Assembly (NCBI RefSeq): GCF_019097595.1
Contig: NC_080727.1
Span: forward strand, 12,189,001 to 12,253,000
Direction: 5' to 3'
DNA from: Hemibagrus wyckioides
Taxonomy: Eukaryota > Chordata > Actinopteri > Siluriformes > Bagridae
Length of the DNA stretch: 64,000 nt
Shown: positions 49,166-61,388 of the stretch, in pieces
How positions within the stretch are numbered: position 1 is the first letter of the stretch
Layout: each line of letters begins with the position of its first letter
Made by a program: the position numbers and the translations under genes
Notes under the pieces: generated by a model
What the model was told of the DNA's origin: nothing
What the model saw: the letters and a program-made list of their open reading frames with translations, nothing else
Databases searched by the model: none

Positions 49166-49752
49166 AAATTCATAGTTCACTTCTGGCAATAATGTTCTTT
49201 ATGTGTTGTGCTTAGGGATGGTATGGATGTCCAACAGTAAGCAGATTTACTTTCAAACCAAAAAAATTCATAGGCTGGATTTACTGATGAGCACACCAGA
49301 GAGGATGAAGTAAACAATAATCTCCGGTAATGTAGTACTTGTTTGGAATGAAGACTTGTTTATTTTCACCCTATTTGATGCAACATCTACCTGATCATTT
49401 GCAGCCTGATGCTTGATGCCCTGGCTGAGACACCCGAGTCTTCAGCAATGTGGAATATCATTATATTATATTAAGATATTGATCCTGATCCACTTGTGGG
49501 TTCTTGGGGTTGGGTACTGATTTTTGGTGGATTTAAGTACTTTGACTTGAATTTGGAGTTGACAGCAGAACTGTCCCGCTTGTTCCACTGTTCTTCATAG
49601 TCATTATCTGGCCTGGTAGAACTTGGACAGGTTTTATCCAGAATCTGCATTGATTATGTTGATCAATATGTTCTACATATCTTCCCTGTACTGATTTTGA
49701 AACATTTTGGATTTGAACTCCAAACACTTGAACTTTATCTTTAACCTGTCTG

Positions 49753-49953
49753 GCTGCGATGGCCGAGTGGTTAAGGCGTTGCACTCGAAATCCAATGGGG
49801 TTTCGCGGGGGCAAGACTTGTATAGTTGACATTCAGTGCCAGCCAATCAAACTGAAGCTTTTCTGCTGCTCTCTCAGGTGCTAAATTCAAGTCACAGCCA
49901 ATTTAAATTTATTAAAACATTTTTCAGGAACGGGGTTCGAATCCCTCTCAGTG
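49753..49953 (+). pseudogene. tRNA-Ser(CGA) split by an insertion, unit 3
   Basis: Same split structure as in unit 1, but the T arm here keeps the canonical GGTTCGAATCC, so both the A box and the B box of the internal pol III promoter are intact, about 165 bp apart. Confidence 0.65.
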
Positions 49954-50379
49954 CAAATCAATGAAATTTTTTAACTGTGTGAAAAAATTGCTGCATACTC
50001 TTTGTGAACTATAAGCACAAAGACAGCATGCAGTTCATTAAACAGTTTATGTAAACACATTTATGAATAATATATAATGAATTCTGTAAATAGAGACACA
50101 CAAAGCCAAAGAAATTAGTGTTTATCAATCAATTTATTTATCTGACATTTTAAACACTAAAGAGCAATCAAAACAAAAAGCAATAGTGAAAAAACACACA
50201 CCAGAGACTGTGCATATATACATATTATTGCAAACTTTAAACACTAATTAACTTAATACAAATTCAAACACAAATTCTATCTGAAAATATATACAAAAGT
50301 CTGTGTGTATATGTGGACTGTTTGGACCCTGCTTTAGTTCCATCTTAAAAAACCTACACAGGCTTCTGACATGGTCCAA

Positions 50380-51115
50380 AGTCAAAGTCAAAGAGGCTTT
50401 ATTGTTACTTCAACCATATATAGCTGATGCAGTACACAGTGAAATGAAACAACGTTCCTCCTGGACCAGAGGTGCTACACAGAACAAAAACAAAGTACAG
50501 GTGACGTGGACAAACATAGAACTAAACTATACTACAAGGTGCATTCTTTAGAAACTAAACATACAACATAAGTGCACAGGATGAAAAGACAGTGCAGACA
50601 AACAAGACACATAACACAGACTCTGTGCAAAAGAATAGTGTTTGACAGTGAGTGGAAAGAGATACAAATATTAAAGTGATGTGTACATGTAAACAAGATC
50701 AATGTAAAGTGACGTGTGCATGTAAACAAGACAAATTTGTGTGTGTGTACTTGTCCAGCTCAGTTCAGTTCTCTGTTCAGACCAGCTCTCTGTTGTGTGT
50801 GTGTGAGACTGTGTCTAGCACAGTTCAGTTCTCTGTTAAGAACAGTTCTCAGCTGTGTGCATGCTGTGTGTGTGTGTGTGTGTGTGTCCAACTCAGTTCA
50901 GTCCTCTGTTGAGATACCTGATTGCCTGGGGGAAGAAGCTGTTCAACAGTCTGGTTGTGTGTACCTCTTTCCGGGTGACAGAAGGGTGAAGAGTGTGTGT
51001 GAGGTGTGCGTGGGGTCATCCACAATGCTGTTTGCTTTGCGGATGCAGCGTGTGGAGTAAATGTCCATAATAGAGGGAAGAGAGACTCCGATGATCTTCT
51101 CAGCTGATGGTGAGC
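50380..51115 (-). repeat. Dispersed teleost repeat with (GT)n, unit 3
   Basis: Same block as 15170-15920 with shorter GT runs. Confidence 0.5.
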
Positions 51116-51172
51116 TTCAGGTCTTTTCTCCTCCACCTGTTGCTTTGTGGGTGCAAGTTTTCTCTGAAAGAA

Positions 51173-53087
51173 CTAAGTTCCCATAAAGTCTTGAAACAGC
51201 AATCTGGGGTTTGTTAGTCCTTCAGCATGGTGAGCTTTGAAGACCTTTGTGGAACAGTAGATGTATCTGACGGGGCCTTGCTGATGAAAGAAGTGGACAG
51301 AGATGCCATCGTTCCCATAGCGAGACTTTGTCTGAAAGAAAAATAATAATTAAAAAAACATTTTAAAAGCGTGACAATAAACAAAGAAAAACAACTTCAT
51401 TTACGACACAGATAGGTGAACAGCTCCATGTGATGCCTCAGCTCTATGTGGAACACTGTATGAAGTGGTCTCTGAAGATGAGAGATTTTCTGAAAAATAA
51501 AAAATATGGATAAACAATACATTCTAAAATTAGTACAGATTAAGCACAACATAATGAATTCAATAAGTCATGTCCAGTCAAGCGAAATAAATCCTTACCA
51601 TCTTTGCCGCAGTCCTCAATAATTTGAGAGCACACTGGAGAGCTTTCTACGGTGCGGCGGTCTGCTAAAACAGGGTACCATTCCTCTATATGCAATTATT
51701 TGTATACGAGATTATAAATATTAAACATGATTTTAAATGTTGAACAGTAAAGGTTAGGTGAACATTATAATTAGCTTAAAAAAAATCAGACACAAAACAC
51801 ACCTGCAGTTGAAACCGGTCTCTTAGTTTGTGTGGCAGCTGATTGTTCTGGCACAAGAAACATCAGCTCTTTGAGAAGGGGCACACATGTTTTCTGAGCA
51901 GGCAAGGCTGGTGCTAGGGAAGGAAAAGATACAAAATCAAAGAAGAAAATAAGATTAGTACCACCGTAATTGAGAGAAATGTCTGAATATATAAGCAGAA
52001 TAAAAATAAAATCATAAATAAATAATATATAATTATTAATAATTCACTATCGGGTGTTAGAGGGCCGAACCAAAGATAACTTGAACTTAATTCTGCTCAA
52101 TATTAATTTTCTCCCATTCTAAAAAGCAATAAATTATATATTTTGATTAGCTGCTACTGGTAGTCAGAAGAATAAGGATATTCTGTAAATATTTATGTAA
52201 ATTCATGAATTGTTGTGTAGGTCAAAGAGGAAAATAATCCTACAGAAGTAATAAACAGTTTAAAACAAAAACCTTTTAAAACAAATCATTGCACCACTGT
52301 TTCATTTTATTTTTAACTTGTTAATCTTCACAAATACAGAAAAGATGTTTTGCATTATGTTCAAGAGAAGCAACTACTCAACTTCACTCAAATCGCAGCT
52401 CTCATCCAGAGCCAGTGAAAAATGGTAAAAGTTGACCACTCTGTTCCTCAGCTGAAGCTCCAGATTTCCCACGATGTCCTCAACCCTTCTCATTACAGTG
52501 TGTCGGAAGAGGGGCACGTTCTCAAATGTTCCCTTTTTCTCTGGGCATATCAGGGCAGCAGAGTCCACCATACACTCTCCGTCAGAAAACGGTTTACTTT
52601 TTTTTATAGCGATTTTGTGAGATATGACATAACTTGTCTTGACAGCTGCATCTCTGGGTGTGGGAAGTTTTGTAAAAAGGGTTTGCTTGTATAAGCATAG
52701 TGTGCATGTAAAACAAGCTATGTTGTTATTCATACTACCAGACACAATGGCAAACAATTCCTTCATACAAGCAAAAAATAAACAACTGACCCGTTGGCTT
52801 GGACGGTCTGACTGCATCTGGCTCCAGAGGTAGTGCTGCAGTTTGTACATCCGTGTCCCTGGGACACAAGTTGCCCCATTATAAAGGAAGCATAACGTAT
52901 TCACCAAAGACTTCTCTTTTGTCAGAGACGTCACCCCCTCTCTGATAGACCACAACAAGACAAGGTCCTCCTTCTTCGTTGCCGACTTGTCCTGCAGAGA
53001 CGGGTCATCTTTGATCAGCCTGGCCTCCTTGGTTGGCTCCTGAAGGAGATATCCGAGTGGTCCCTTACGAAACCCTTTTTTGTGCAT
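51173..53087 (-). pseudogene. Gene B, copy 3, frameshifted in exon 3
   Basis: Exons by alignment with copy 1: 53087-52791, 51913-51803, 51661-51599, 51489-51422 and 51331-51173. Exon 3 is 111 nt instead of 109: on the coding strand AAACATGTGTG replaces AAACGTGTG. The frame then reaches TGA after 16 codons of the exon, so the full 231-residue product cannot be made unless that exon is skipped or mis-spliced. The other exons and splice sites are preserved, including Val to Ile in the last exon. Which length is ancestral cannot be told from three copies. Confidence 0.55.
52374..52690 (-). pseudogene. hAT transposase relic, deleted form, unit 3
   Basis: About 570 bp (unit 1 positions 17505-18073) are missing, so the BED-finger part is gone. 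The remaining transposase text (DAAVKTSYVISHKIA, CPEKKGTFENVPLFRHTVMR, SLALDESCDLSEVE) is brought into frame with gene B exon 2 read through its donor, giving one 237-codon frame at 52374-53087. Confidence 0.65.
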
Positions 53088-53988
53088 GGTGATCTGTAAG
53101 ACAGAAAAAGTAGTAACTGTTAGATGTTAGTATGTCTGTTTCAAAACAAAATCTTACAATAGTCAATATAAAATATACTAGGACTTTGTATATTTTATGT
53201 TTATGCACCCTAACCACCCGGGGCCAAGCTTAACAATCAGATTTAATTATCAGGTATTTAACAACTGTTCTCAGACCAGTCCTTCACACCTAGTGGTTTA
53301 TCACCTAGTAGAGTTTCAGACACTCAATGTAACATGAAACATAAAACTTTTTTTAATTTTTTTACAGTCATTAAATACATAAAGGCACAAATAACATTAT
53401 CATTAATAATTAGAGCAAACACTCACAATAAGAGAAAACTAAAGTCATTTAAAAATACTGTAATAGATATAAACTGATAAACACTATAATAATAATAATA
53501 ATAATAATAATTATAATAATAATTATAATAATAATAATTAAAAAATAATTAAATTTATTATTAAGCAGGTAAACAGACATAAACAAACAATCTCTCTTAG
53601 CATCGTGTACATGTTCACGTATCACAATGAACAAACAAGAACAAACACAAAATAACAAACATTACACAAGTAAAAACACCACCGTTCATTCATTCAATTT
53701 CATTCAATAAAGACGATAAAGCACGATAAAGACGTTAAAGAGATAAATAACGAGAGAGAACATACACGGAAGAAATAATAAATCATAATCGATATGTTTT
53801 AACACGAAAAGCATCACACAAAACTCATATTCAAGTCGAGCTCGTGCAGAGTTCAGCGTTTACATTAATCTCTCACGAACAATGTCTGATACGGTGATGC
53901 TAGCGTGTTTGCAGAGAAGCTAATATGAGCATTAACTGTAAACAAAAACAAACACACGCTAATGTCATTTTAAAGTCCAGTAACATAC

Positions 53989-54120
53989 CTGTAATCGAGG
54001 GGCAGACACTGCTGAATGAACTGGACAGGGGTTGAACAGTGTGCGCACGCGCAGACGGGAGCAAGAACACAGAAGAGCGGCAGCAGAGGGTCAGCGGGCG
54101 AAAATATACCGCAGCCGTAG
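53989..54120 (-). promoter_or_regulatory. Gene B promoter and non-coding exon 1, unit 3
   Basis: NRF-1-type site at 54042-54053 and donor GTATGT at 53988. Confidence 0.5.
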
Positions 54121-55219
54121 TGGTTTAGCTCTACCATTGAAAATGAATGGAAAACGGTTTAGGGAATGGCCTCGGGTGAGTTTAATGTCAGTGTCACAAG
54201 ACTAGTCAGTCCATATCCACTAATACCGTTTTCAAGGCAGTGTGCATGGGGATGTTCATGACTATCCACTAATCCCCATAATAATCCAGTTCAGGAGTCA
54301 AAAGCTTATTATACAGGCAGCAGTTAGTCCTCACCTCAACCACTGACTTTGGGGACAAATTGACCAAAATTTTGGCTTTTGCTGAGGTAAATATAATGCT
54401 GTTCCCCACATCGAGCTCCAAATTGTAGGTCATACAGTGACTCGGAGACACTGACTATGAGGGGCATAGCGGGTTTATCACCTCAATCTCCGTAAAATGT
54501 GTAGAGAGGTGGTCCCTGCAGCTTTGGTAGAGGTCATTCCTGAAAAGGAGGAGCTAGGGCCAGGTACAAAGTCTATCCAATACCAAATGCTGCATTTTCT
54601 TTTCTTTTATGATCACTCACAAAATAGTCACAAACCAGACTCCTTCTGTGATAATATCTGAAGCAAAAGAATGATTCATGCCCAATATTGTATGCATCAG
54701 GTGCAAGACATTACACGCTCAGTTTTCTTGACTGTCATTGAAAATGCTCACAGACACTTTTACATTTCACCTACGTTTAAGCTCCACCACAAACAGCTGA
54801 GAAAAGAATTTAGGTTAGAAACACAGATGGCCTGTTGATTGAACGTAATGTTGCAACAGTTTAATTATAGAGAAAACTCCTGTATATATAACCCCTCATC
54901 ATCTATGTTAAACATGTAAGCACTGTTCAGTTCCTACAGAGAGGTACCAGCTTAATTGTAAATGTTTTATGTACAGTACATGATACATTTTTATACAGTA
55001 AACATATTTCCCTTTACATTTCATAGAACTATGATTAATTAAACAAAAAACAGTGTACAAATTCAATCATAGTATTCGGTAATTACTCCAGAAGCCGTGA
55101 ATGGTCCATTGTTAATGTCAGCAGTTGTACTACTGCTTTGTGAAAGAGTATGTATTCGTATCTTAATGGCACTTGTCACAGGATGGGATATATTAGGCAA
55201 CAAGTGAACAGTCAGTTCT

Positions 55220-56165
55220 TGAATTTGATGTGAAGTGAAGCAAGAAAAATAGGCAAGTGTAAGGATCTGAGTGACTTTGACAATGGCCAGACTGTGATGG
55301 CTAGATGAGTGAGCCAGAGCATTTCCAAAATCATGGAGTGACCCCAGCATGCAGTAGTTAATACCTACATAAAGTGGTATAAGGAAGGACAACCGGTAAA
55401 CTAGCAACAGGGTCATGGGCACCCAAGGCTCACTGATAAGCTTGGGAAACGAAGGTTAGCCTGTCTGGTCCTATGCCACAGAAGAGCTACTGTAACATAA
55501 ATTACAAGAAGGATAAAGCTGGCTATGACAGAAAGGTGTCAGAAAGCACAGAGCATCGCGACTTTCTGCATATGAGGCTGCATAACAATAGACAAGTCAG
55601 AGTGCTCATGCTGATCCCTAATCACTGATGAATTCGCCTACAAATGGGCATATGAGCATCAGAAATGGACAAAGCAGCAATGGACAAAGGTGGCCTGCTC
55701 GGAGAAATCACGTTTTCTTGTACATCATGTGGATGGCCGGGTGTGAGTACATCGCTTACTAAAGGAAGACATGACACCAGAATAAACTATGGAATGAAGC
55801 CAAGCCAGCAGAGGCAGTGTTAAGCTCTGGGCAATGTTCTACTGGGAAATGTGGGGTTCTGGCATTTATGTGGATGTTACTTTTACACATACCACCTACT
55901 GTACCTAAACATTGCTGCAGAGCAAGTACACTTGATTGGAATGGTATTTAATGGCATTGGGCTCAGTGAGCAGGCTAATGTGTCCTGGCCCCACCTCACA
56001 ACCTACAAAACATACAGGATCTGCAGCTAATGTCTTGGTGCCAGATACCACAGCATACTTCAAAGCTCTTGTAGACTCCAAGCGTTGAAAGGTCTGAGCG
56101 TTTTTGCATCAATAGGGCCCTACACAGTATTAAGCAAGTGGTTTTAATGTTATGGCTGATCTGTG
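55220..56165 (+). mobile_element. Degraded Tc1-like transposon, unit 3
   Basis: Same relic as in units 1 and 2. Confidence 0.75.
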
Positions 56166-56565
56166 TACATCATATCATCTGAGACAGTTATTTGTCATCA
56201 TGCCCAAACTTAGCAATACACACCCTATGTCAATGCTTGTATGCATTATTCTAAGTTGTGGTCCCTTATGCAGAATAACATGTGAGGTCCTTTGTGACTT
56301 CTCATTTGCTTTGGGTACGATCAGTCTTGAAGTGAGTGGGCACCATTCTCCAGTCCTTCAACTGGTCAAAAGTGTTACCTTTTGTTAAGGGAATGCAGCT
56401 GATGTCTTGCCCAAACTGAAGTTTAAAAAAATAAATATAAAGTATATTAAAGCTTCCAGATACAGTGCAATGGCAATAAGTACACAAAGATTGTGCAGAA
56501 AATGTGACAAAATTTACAATCTACATAATGTTTAAGTTATATCCTATATCTATTATATCTTATGT

Positions 56566-58112
56566 TTAATACTCAAAATGTGAATAACCTGCAGGATGCT
56601 GGTTACTTGCTCTACTCATAAAAGATGACTGGAAATTGTGGATAGTTTCCTGCAGTATCTGTCTTTCTCTTCCCCGAAATTCATATGATATTATAACAAA
56701 ACAGTCTATAAACATGGGGCCAGATTACTTTGAATATTAATGGACAAAGTTGGCTACCAGTTTTTAACTGAAAAAAAAAAAACACACCTTTCCGGCATTA
56801 TGTTCAGAAATGGCTGCCAGAATCTGTTGTCTGGGCCCGTCTGTTTTAATCCCCAGCTCCTGCAGATCTCCATCAGTCAGAGTCAAAAAGGCCTCCATGT
56901 CTACCTGTAAATAAAACAATACAGGTAATTTACAGAGATGAAAAAATGCAAGCATGCAATTGTAGTGTTTGGAAATCGGAAATTGGTTAAAGAGAAAATC
57001 AAACTATTAACTATTGTGTTAAATCCATTGCACATCGTTGTGCTTATTCTTAACATTTGATTTTTCTTCCATAAAAGTTATTTTAATAACATGTAAGTAC
57101 AAGAAAAAGTTGCAGACTTTAGAGATGGCCATGTCTATACCTCCTGTTCTTCAAAGATGGGCTGGTACTTCTTCAGGGAAAATTTTCTTAGTATACCTGA
57201 AAGCTCATCTGTGAAAAAGGAATAAAAGTTCTTTGATCATTGATAAAAGATCATTGACACTGTAGGTTTGGAAACAATTCTCACATATGATTTGTGCACA
57301 ATTTACTGAGTACAGCTTTAAGTCTACTTTGACAAGACTCTACAGGCTACAGGTGTAACTGCCATCTTCATGTTGCTTCACTGAAGTCCTATGTGGTCTG
57401 GGATTTGGTTGGGCCATTTAAGCACATTTAGAAACTTGTTCCAAAGCCACTCCAGGGTTGTCTTGGCTATATTCATGTTGTCGTGCTGAAAGGTTAAACC
57501 TTGCCTTAAAATCTGAGGCTGTGTCCACTGTGGAGCAAGTTTTCTTTAAGAACCTCTCTGTATTTCGACTGCATTCATCCTTCCCTTAATTCTGACCCGT
57601 CTTCCCCTTCCTGCCACTGAGAAGTACTCCTGCCAACACCTTGCTTCACAATAACAGTGCTATTGCCCAAATGATGAACAGTGCTTATATTCAGCAGCAG
57701 TTTTCATTTAGCTATACCAACATAAAGCTCTTACTGATGGAGAACTTCTGAGATGGCTGTACTTCCAGCAAGTACTCCCTTTTCTCAAGCTCTAGACACA
57801 ACTCTTCAACGTAAAACAGACACCATATTGGCTTTTGTATGTTAGGAACTGGTATAATTGCAATGGGGTGAATGAGTGTACATTCCTACACACCATAAAG
57901 TCTGATCATCTTTATTTGCACTGACCTTCATCAGTGATGCTGCCACTGCTGGAGCCACCACTACTTTTAGAACATGGCTGGGAGGAAGCAGAAGACAGGG
58001 ATTCACCAATTAGACGCTTAGGAGTTGGGGGTGGCGATGGAGTCAGGGTAGGGGATGTACTCTTAGATGTGGAGGAATTCCCAGACTGAGGCCTCTTTTT
58101 CAGATCAACCTT
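56566..58112 (-). pseudogene. anks6: anks6 3'-terminal exons, copy 3
   Basis: Exons 58112-57926, 57208-57141, 56904-56788 and 56673-56566. Reading frames are open and the SAM residues match copy 1. The last exon again lacks an AG acceptor (CGG before GGAAGAG). Confidence 0.72.
57310..57790 (-). mobile_element. Tc1-like relic in anks6 intron, unit 3
   Basis: Same relic as at 22740-23190. Confidence 0.6.
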
Positions 58113-58479
58113 CTGTGGAGATTGTAGGCTAGTGTTAGGTTAGACTGATGGAAATGAACAATACTCATAAAACACACTGACTTGGTGCAGTTAATATATA
58201 GTAGTTTCTAACAGAGATACACACTCGCTCACTTATTAAGACTATTTGTACAGTCCCCTCTGAAAATACTCAAATGTTTTTTTTTATACTTTGAAGAAAA
58301 TTTGGCTTTAAGTTCCAAAAAAGTATATAAGGCTATAGACCAGAATTCTCAGATTTCATTTCCAGATATTTACATCTGGATGTGTAAACATCAACCTGTT
58401 ATTTGAAATTTTTTCCACAATGAAAATACTGGACATGTGACTGGTGTGTCCTGTTACACAGATGTCCTGTGCTGACTGA

Positions 58480-59253
58480 ATGAATGTTACTGATACTGAA
58501 CAATTGGGAGAGCTGGTACAGTTCACAAAGCCTCAGAATGATTTTGCTCGCTGGTCAGCTCTCCTCATTTCACTGGCTGGTCATTTAAACTCAGTAAAGA
58601 TGAACGTTTTGCCTAGATTTCTGTATTTATTTCAGTGTGTTCAAAATTTTATCTCTAAAACTTATATTTATTATATCTATTATTTATTATATCTAAGACT
58701 TTAAACCAACACATCTCATCTTTTTTGTGGAACAAACAACCAGCCAGAATTCGGAGGGAAATACTTCAAAAACCAAAGGTTGAGGGTGGGCTTGCCCTTC
58801 ATAATTTCTTATTTTACAACTGGGTGACAAATATACAATCTACACTGTTCTGGTTACAGAGTCATTTCAAGCTCTGTGATTGGGTCCCAGCTTGGGTCAG
58901 TATTGAAGAGGGTTCTTGCTCCACGGCCTGACCAGCTGCACTACTGTGTGGTCCTCTTACTGCCATCTCACGTTTTCCTAAAAGTAATTCCCTTGTCCAG
59001 CAATTATTACAAATTTAGTCCCAGAATTTTGATCCATAACTTTTTTTTGGCTCTAAATCTTTAAATGTTTTTCCACTGTGACAAAGAAACAGATCAAGCC
59101 TTGTCCTTTGGTTGCACTTTTTGGACTCCGAATGTCGCAGGTTTGTCCGGATGTTCTGCAAACGCTTTTGCTTTTTTAACATTATTAGCTAGATGGCGTA
59201 TTCTTCTGCTATGGAAACAAATTCTCCCTCCACCTTTTGATGACTGGCAGTAA
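58480..59253 (+). mobile_element. L1-like ORF2 fragment at unit 3/4 junction
   Basis: Same decayed fragment as at the other junctions. Confidence 0.72.
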
Positions 59254-59522
59254 GATGTTATGAGCTTCATTCATTTGGAAAAAAAATTAGGTACACAATA
59301 AATGGCAATACTGGCATATTTTCTGAAACTTGGGGCCATTAATTATTATTTTTTTCTGATTATGTGAATTCTTCTTCTATAGTTGGTCAGTCTAATCATT
59401 AGCATGTCCTTATGATTGTGGCTTGATCTTGATCAAAAATGTATTGAGTACAAGTATGTGCACTGTGTATACATAATTTATATTAATGTTTTGTTTGCTG
59501 ATGTAAATGACTGTGATTATAT

Positions 59523-59579
<57 letters not shown>
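59523..59579. repeat. (TTAG)n microsatellite, unit 4
   Basis: Same run as in units 2 and 3, intermediate length. Confidence 0.9.
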
Positions 59580-60081
59580 CTCTTAACTCAAATTCAGTTT
59601 CTTCTGTACATATTTGACATACACTTTTTTGGTTTGTATAACTTTATATATATATAATCAGAAAGAGGACATTCTTTAAAAAAACAGAGATTTGATTTGA
59701 AACCTGAACTGTTACCAGGTCCATGCTGAACACCTTCTGACCAATCCAAATCAAGTATAAATTTTAATGTCAATTCTGCACATAATTATCAAATAAAAGT
59801 CTATCAAGCTGTTATGCCAAAGTCTGTAATAATGTTTTGCTTAAGCGTTTTAATTAAAATCCATATTTTGGTGTGATTTATTCACAGGGATTTGTCCATT
59901 ATGACTTTTGGACACTTTATTATGTCCATTTTATGATGAAACAGCAAAAGACTTTGAAAATTATCTGTCATTTTCTGATCATGATAAATATCAACACAAG
60001 TAGACTGAAATATACAGTTAAGATATGCAACTAATTGTAACGTGAACAGAGCAAGATATAAACTGATATCTACTGGTTTCC

Positions 60082-60640
60082 TGTCAGGGTTGTGGACTTT
60101 TTTCTGGCCACTAGAGGCCCCCACTGCCTTTTTGTTGGTTTCCAGTCTCTGTCATTATGTCTAATAGGTGTCACCTGTGCTTTGTTTAGGTTTGTGTATT
60201 TAGGTCACCCTTTTCTCGGCAAATACTTTGCTTAGTGTTTCCTGTACCTTGATCAAGTCTTGGGCAGCATTGTGCTCTGTTTTCTTTCCTTGTGCTTAAA
60301 AGCCTTTGTGCATCTGGTATAGTTCTTTTTTTGCTTAATTGGCAGGTGCTCTTTAGAATGCCTTATGGATTTATTTTGTGGACTAATTAGAATTACTTTT
60401 TGGAAATATTGAATTTTTGTTCATTTGCTTTGTATGCTTTTGGATTAACCTTGTGGCTTTTGGGGATTTATTCTTTGGACCTAGTGTCAAGTCTTTTGAG
60501 CTGACTTGTTGGATTTGTTTTGTGGATTATTTGACTTGCATTATCATCTAATAAAAGATAAGTAAACATTTCTCCAGAACTGTGATCTGGTTATCTGCAT
60601 TTGGGTTCAGCCCTCAAGTTTCCTCACTAGTCCTGCCCTC
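60082..60640 (+). mobile_element. Candidate solo LTR, unit 4
   Basis: Same block as unit 1; tentative. Confidence 0.4.
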
Positions 60641-60664
60641 ACTCATTGCCATAACCCACTGTTC

Positions 60665-61020
60665 CTTCATTGGACCAATTTTGATAGATACTGACTACTG
60701 CAGTTTTGGAGATGCTCTGATCCAGTCGTATAGCCATCACAATTTGACCCTTGTCCATACGCTTGCCCATTTTTTCTAACACACCAACTTTGAGGACAAA
60801 ATGTTCACTTACTGTCTAATATGTCCCACCCACTAACAGGTGCCATAATGGGGAGATAATCAGTGTTATTCACTTCATCTGTCATATTCACATTTTATAT
60901 ATATATATATATAAAATTTATTTTTTCGGAGATCTAGTGGAGACTACACCTCCATGGGGCAGGGCTGTTTTGGCAGCAAAAGGAGGACTAACACAATATT
61001 AGGCAGGTGGTCATAATGTT
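60665..61020. mobile_element. Two Tc1 terminal fragments, unit 4
   Basis: Same arrangement as in the other units. The TTCTAACACACC text matches unit 1 rather than units 2 and 3. Confidence 0.65.
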
Positions 61021-61183
61021 ATGTGTGTGTCTGTGTATACACACTTTACTGTGCAAAACAATGTGTGAATGTGTGAAAAAAGAAAAAAAGAATGTGGGAA
61101 AAAAGCTCAGATATTTAGAGACACCTTTTTTATTTATATATCTATTATATAAGTCAGTATGAGTGAGGGGAATCACGGAGTTC

Positions 61184-61218
61184 TGCGCATGCGCTTGTCG
61201 CGCTGCAACGTCACGTGA
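61184..61218 (+). promoter_or_regulatory. Gene A promoter, unit 4
   Basis: NRF-1-type site at 61184-61195 and CACGTG at 61212-61217. Confidence 0.6.
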
Positions 61219-61388
61219 TCTAGTTTGTGTTTAAACTGTGGAATGTTTAGATTTAAATCCTAAAGTGTTGCGGTTCTGAAGGTCGCAAGATTTGGATTCT
61301 CTTTTGGCATTTTTGCTACACCCCTGTTTCGGATTTCTTCTTACACCACTACTGGATTTGACTCCTACACCGACTCTACAGCGCAGCG

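Larger units (their letters stand above)
41093..59064 (+). repeat. Tandem segmental duplication, unit 3
   Basis: Third copy. It retains the split tRNA-Ser block, has the longest gene A repeat, a long CTAT/CTAC microsatellite, and a roughly 570-bp deletion inside the hAT relic of gene B intron 2. Confidence 0.93.
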
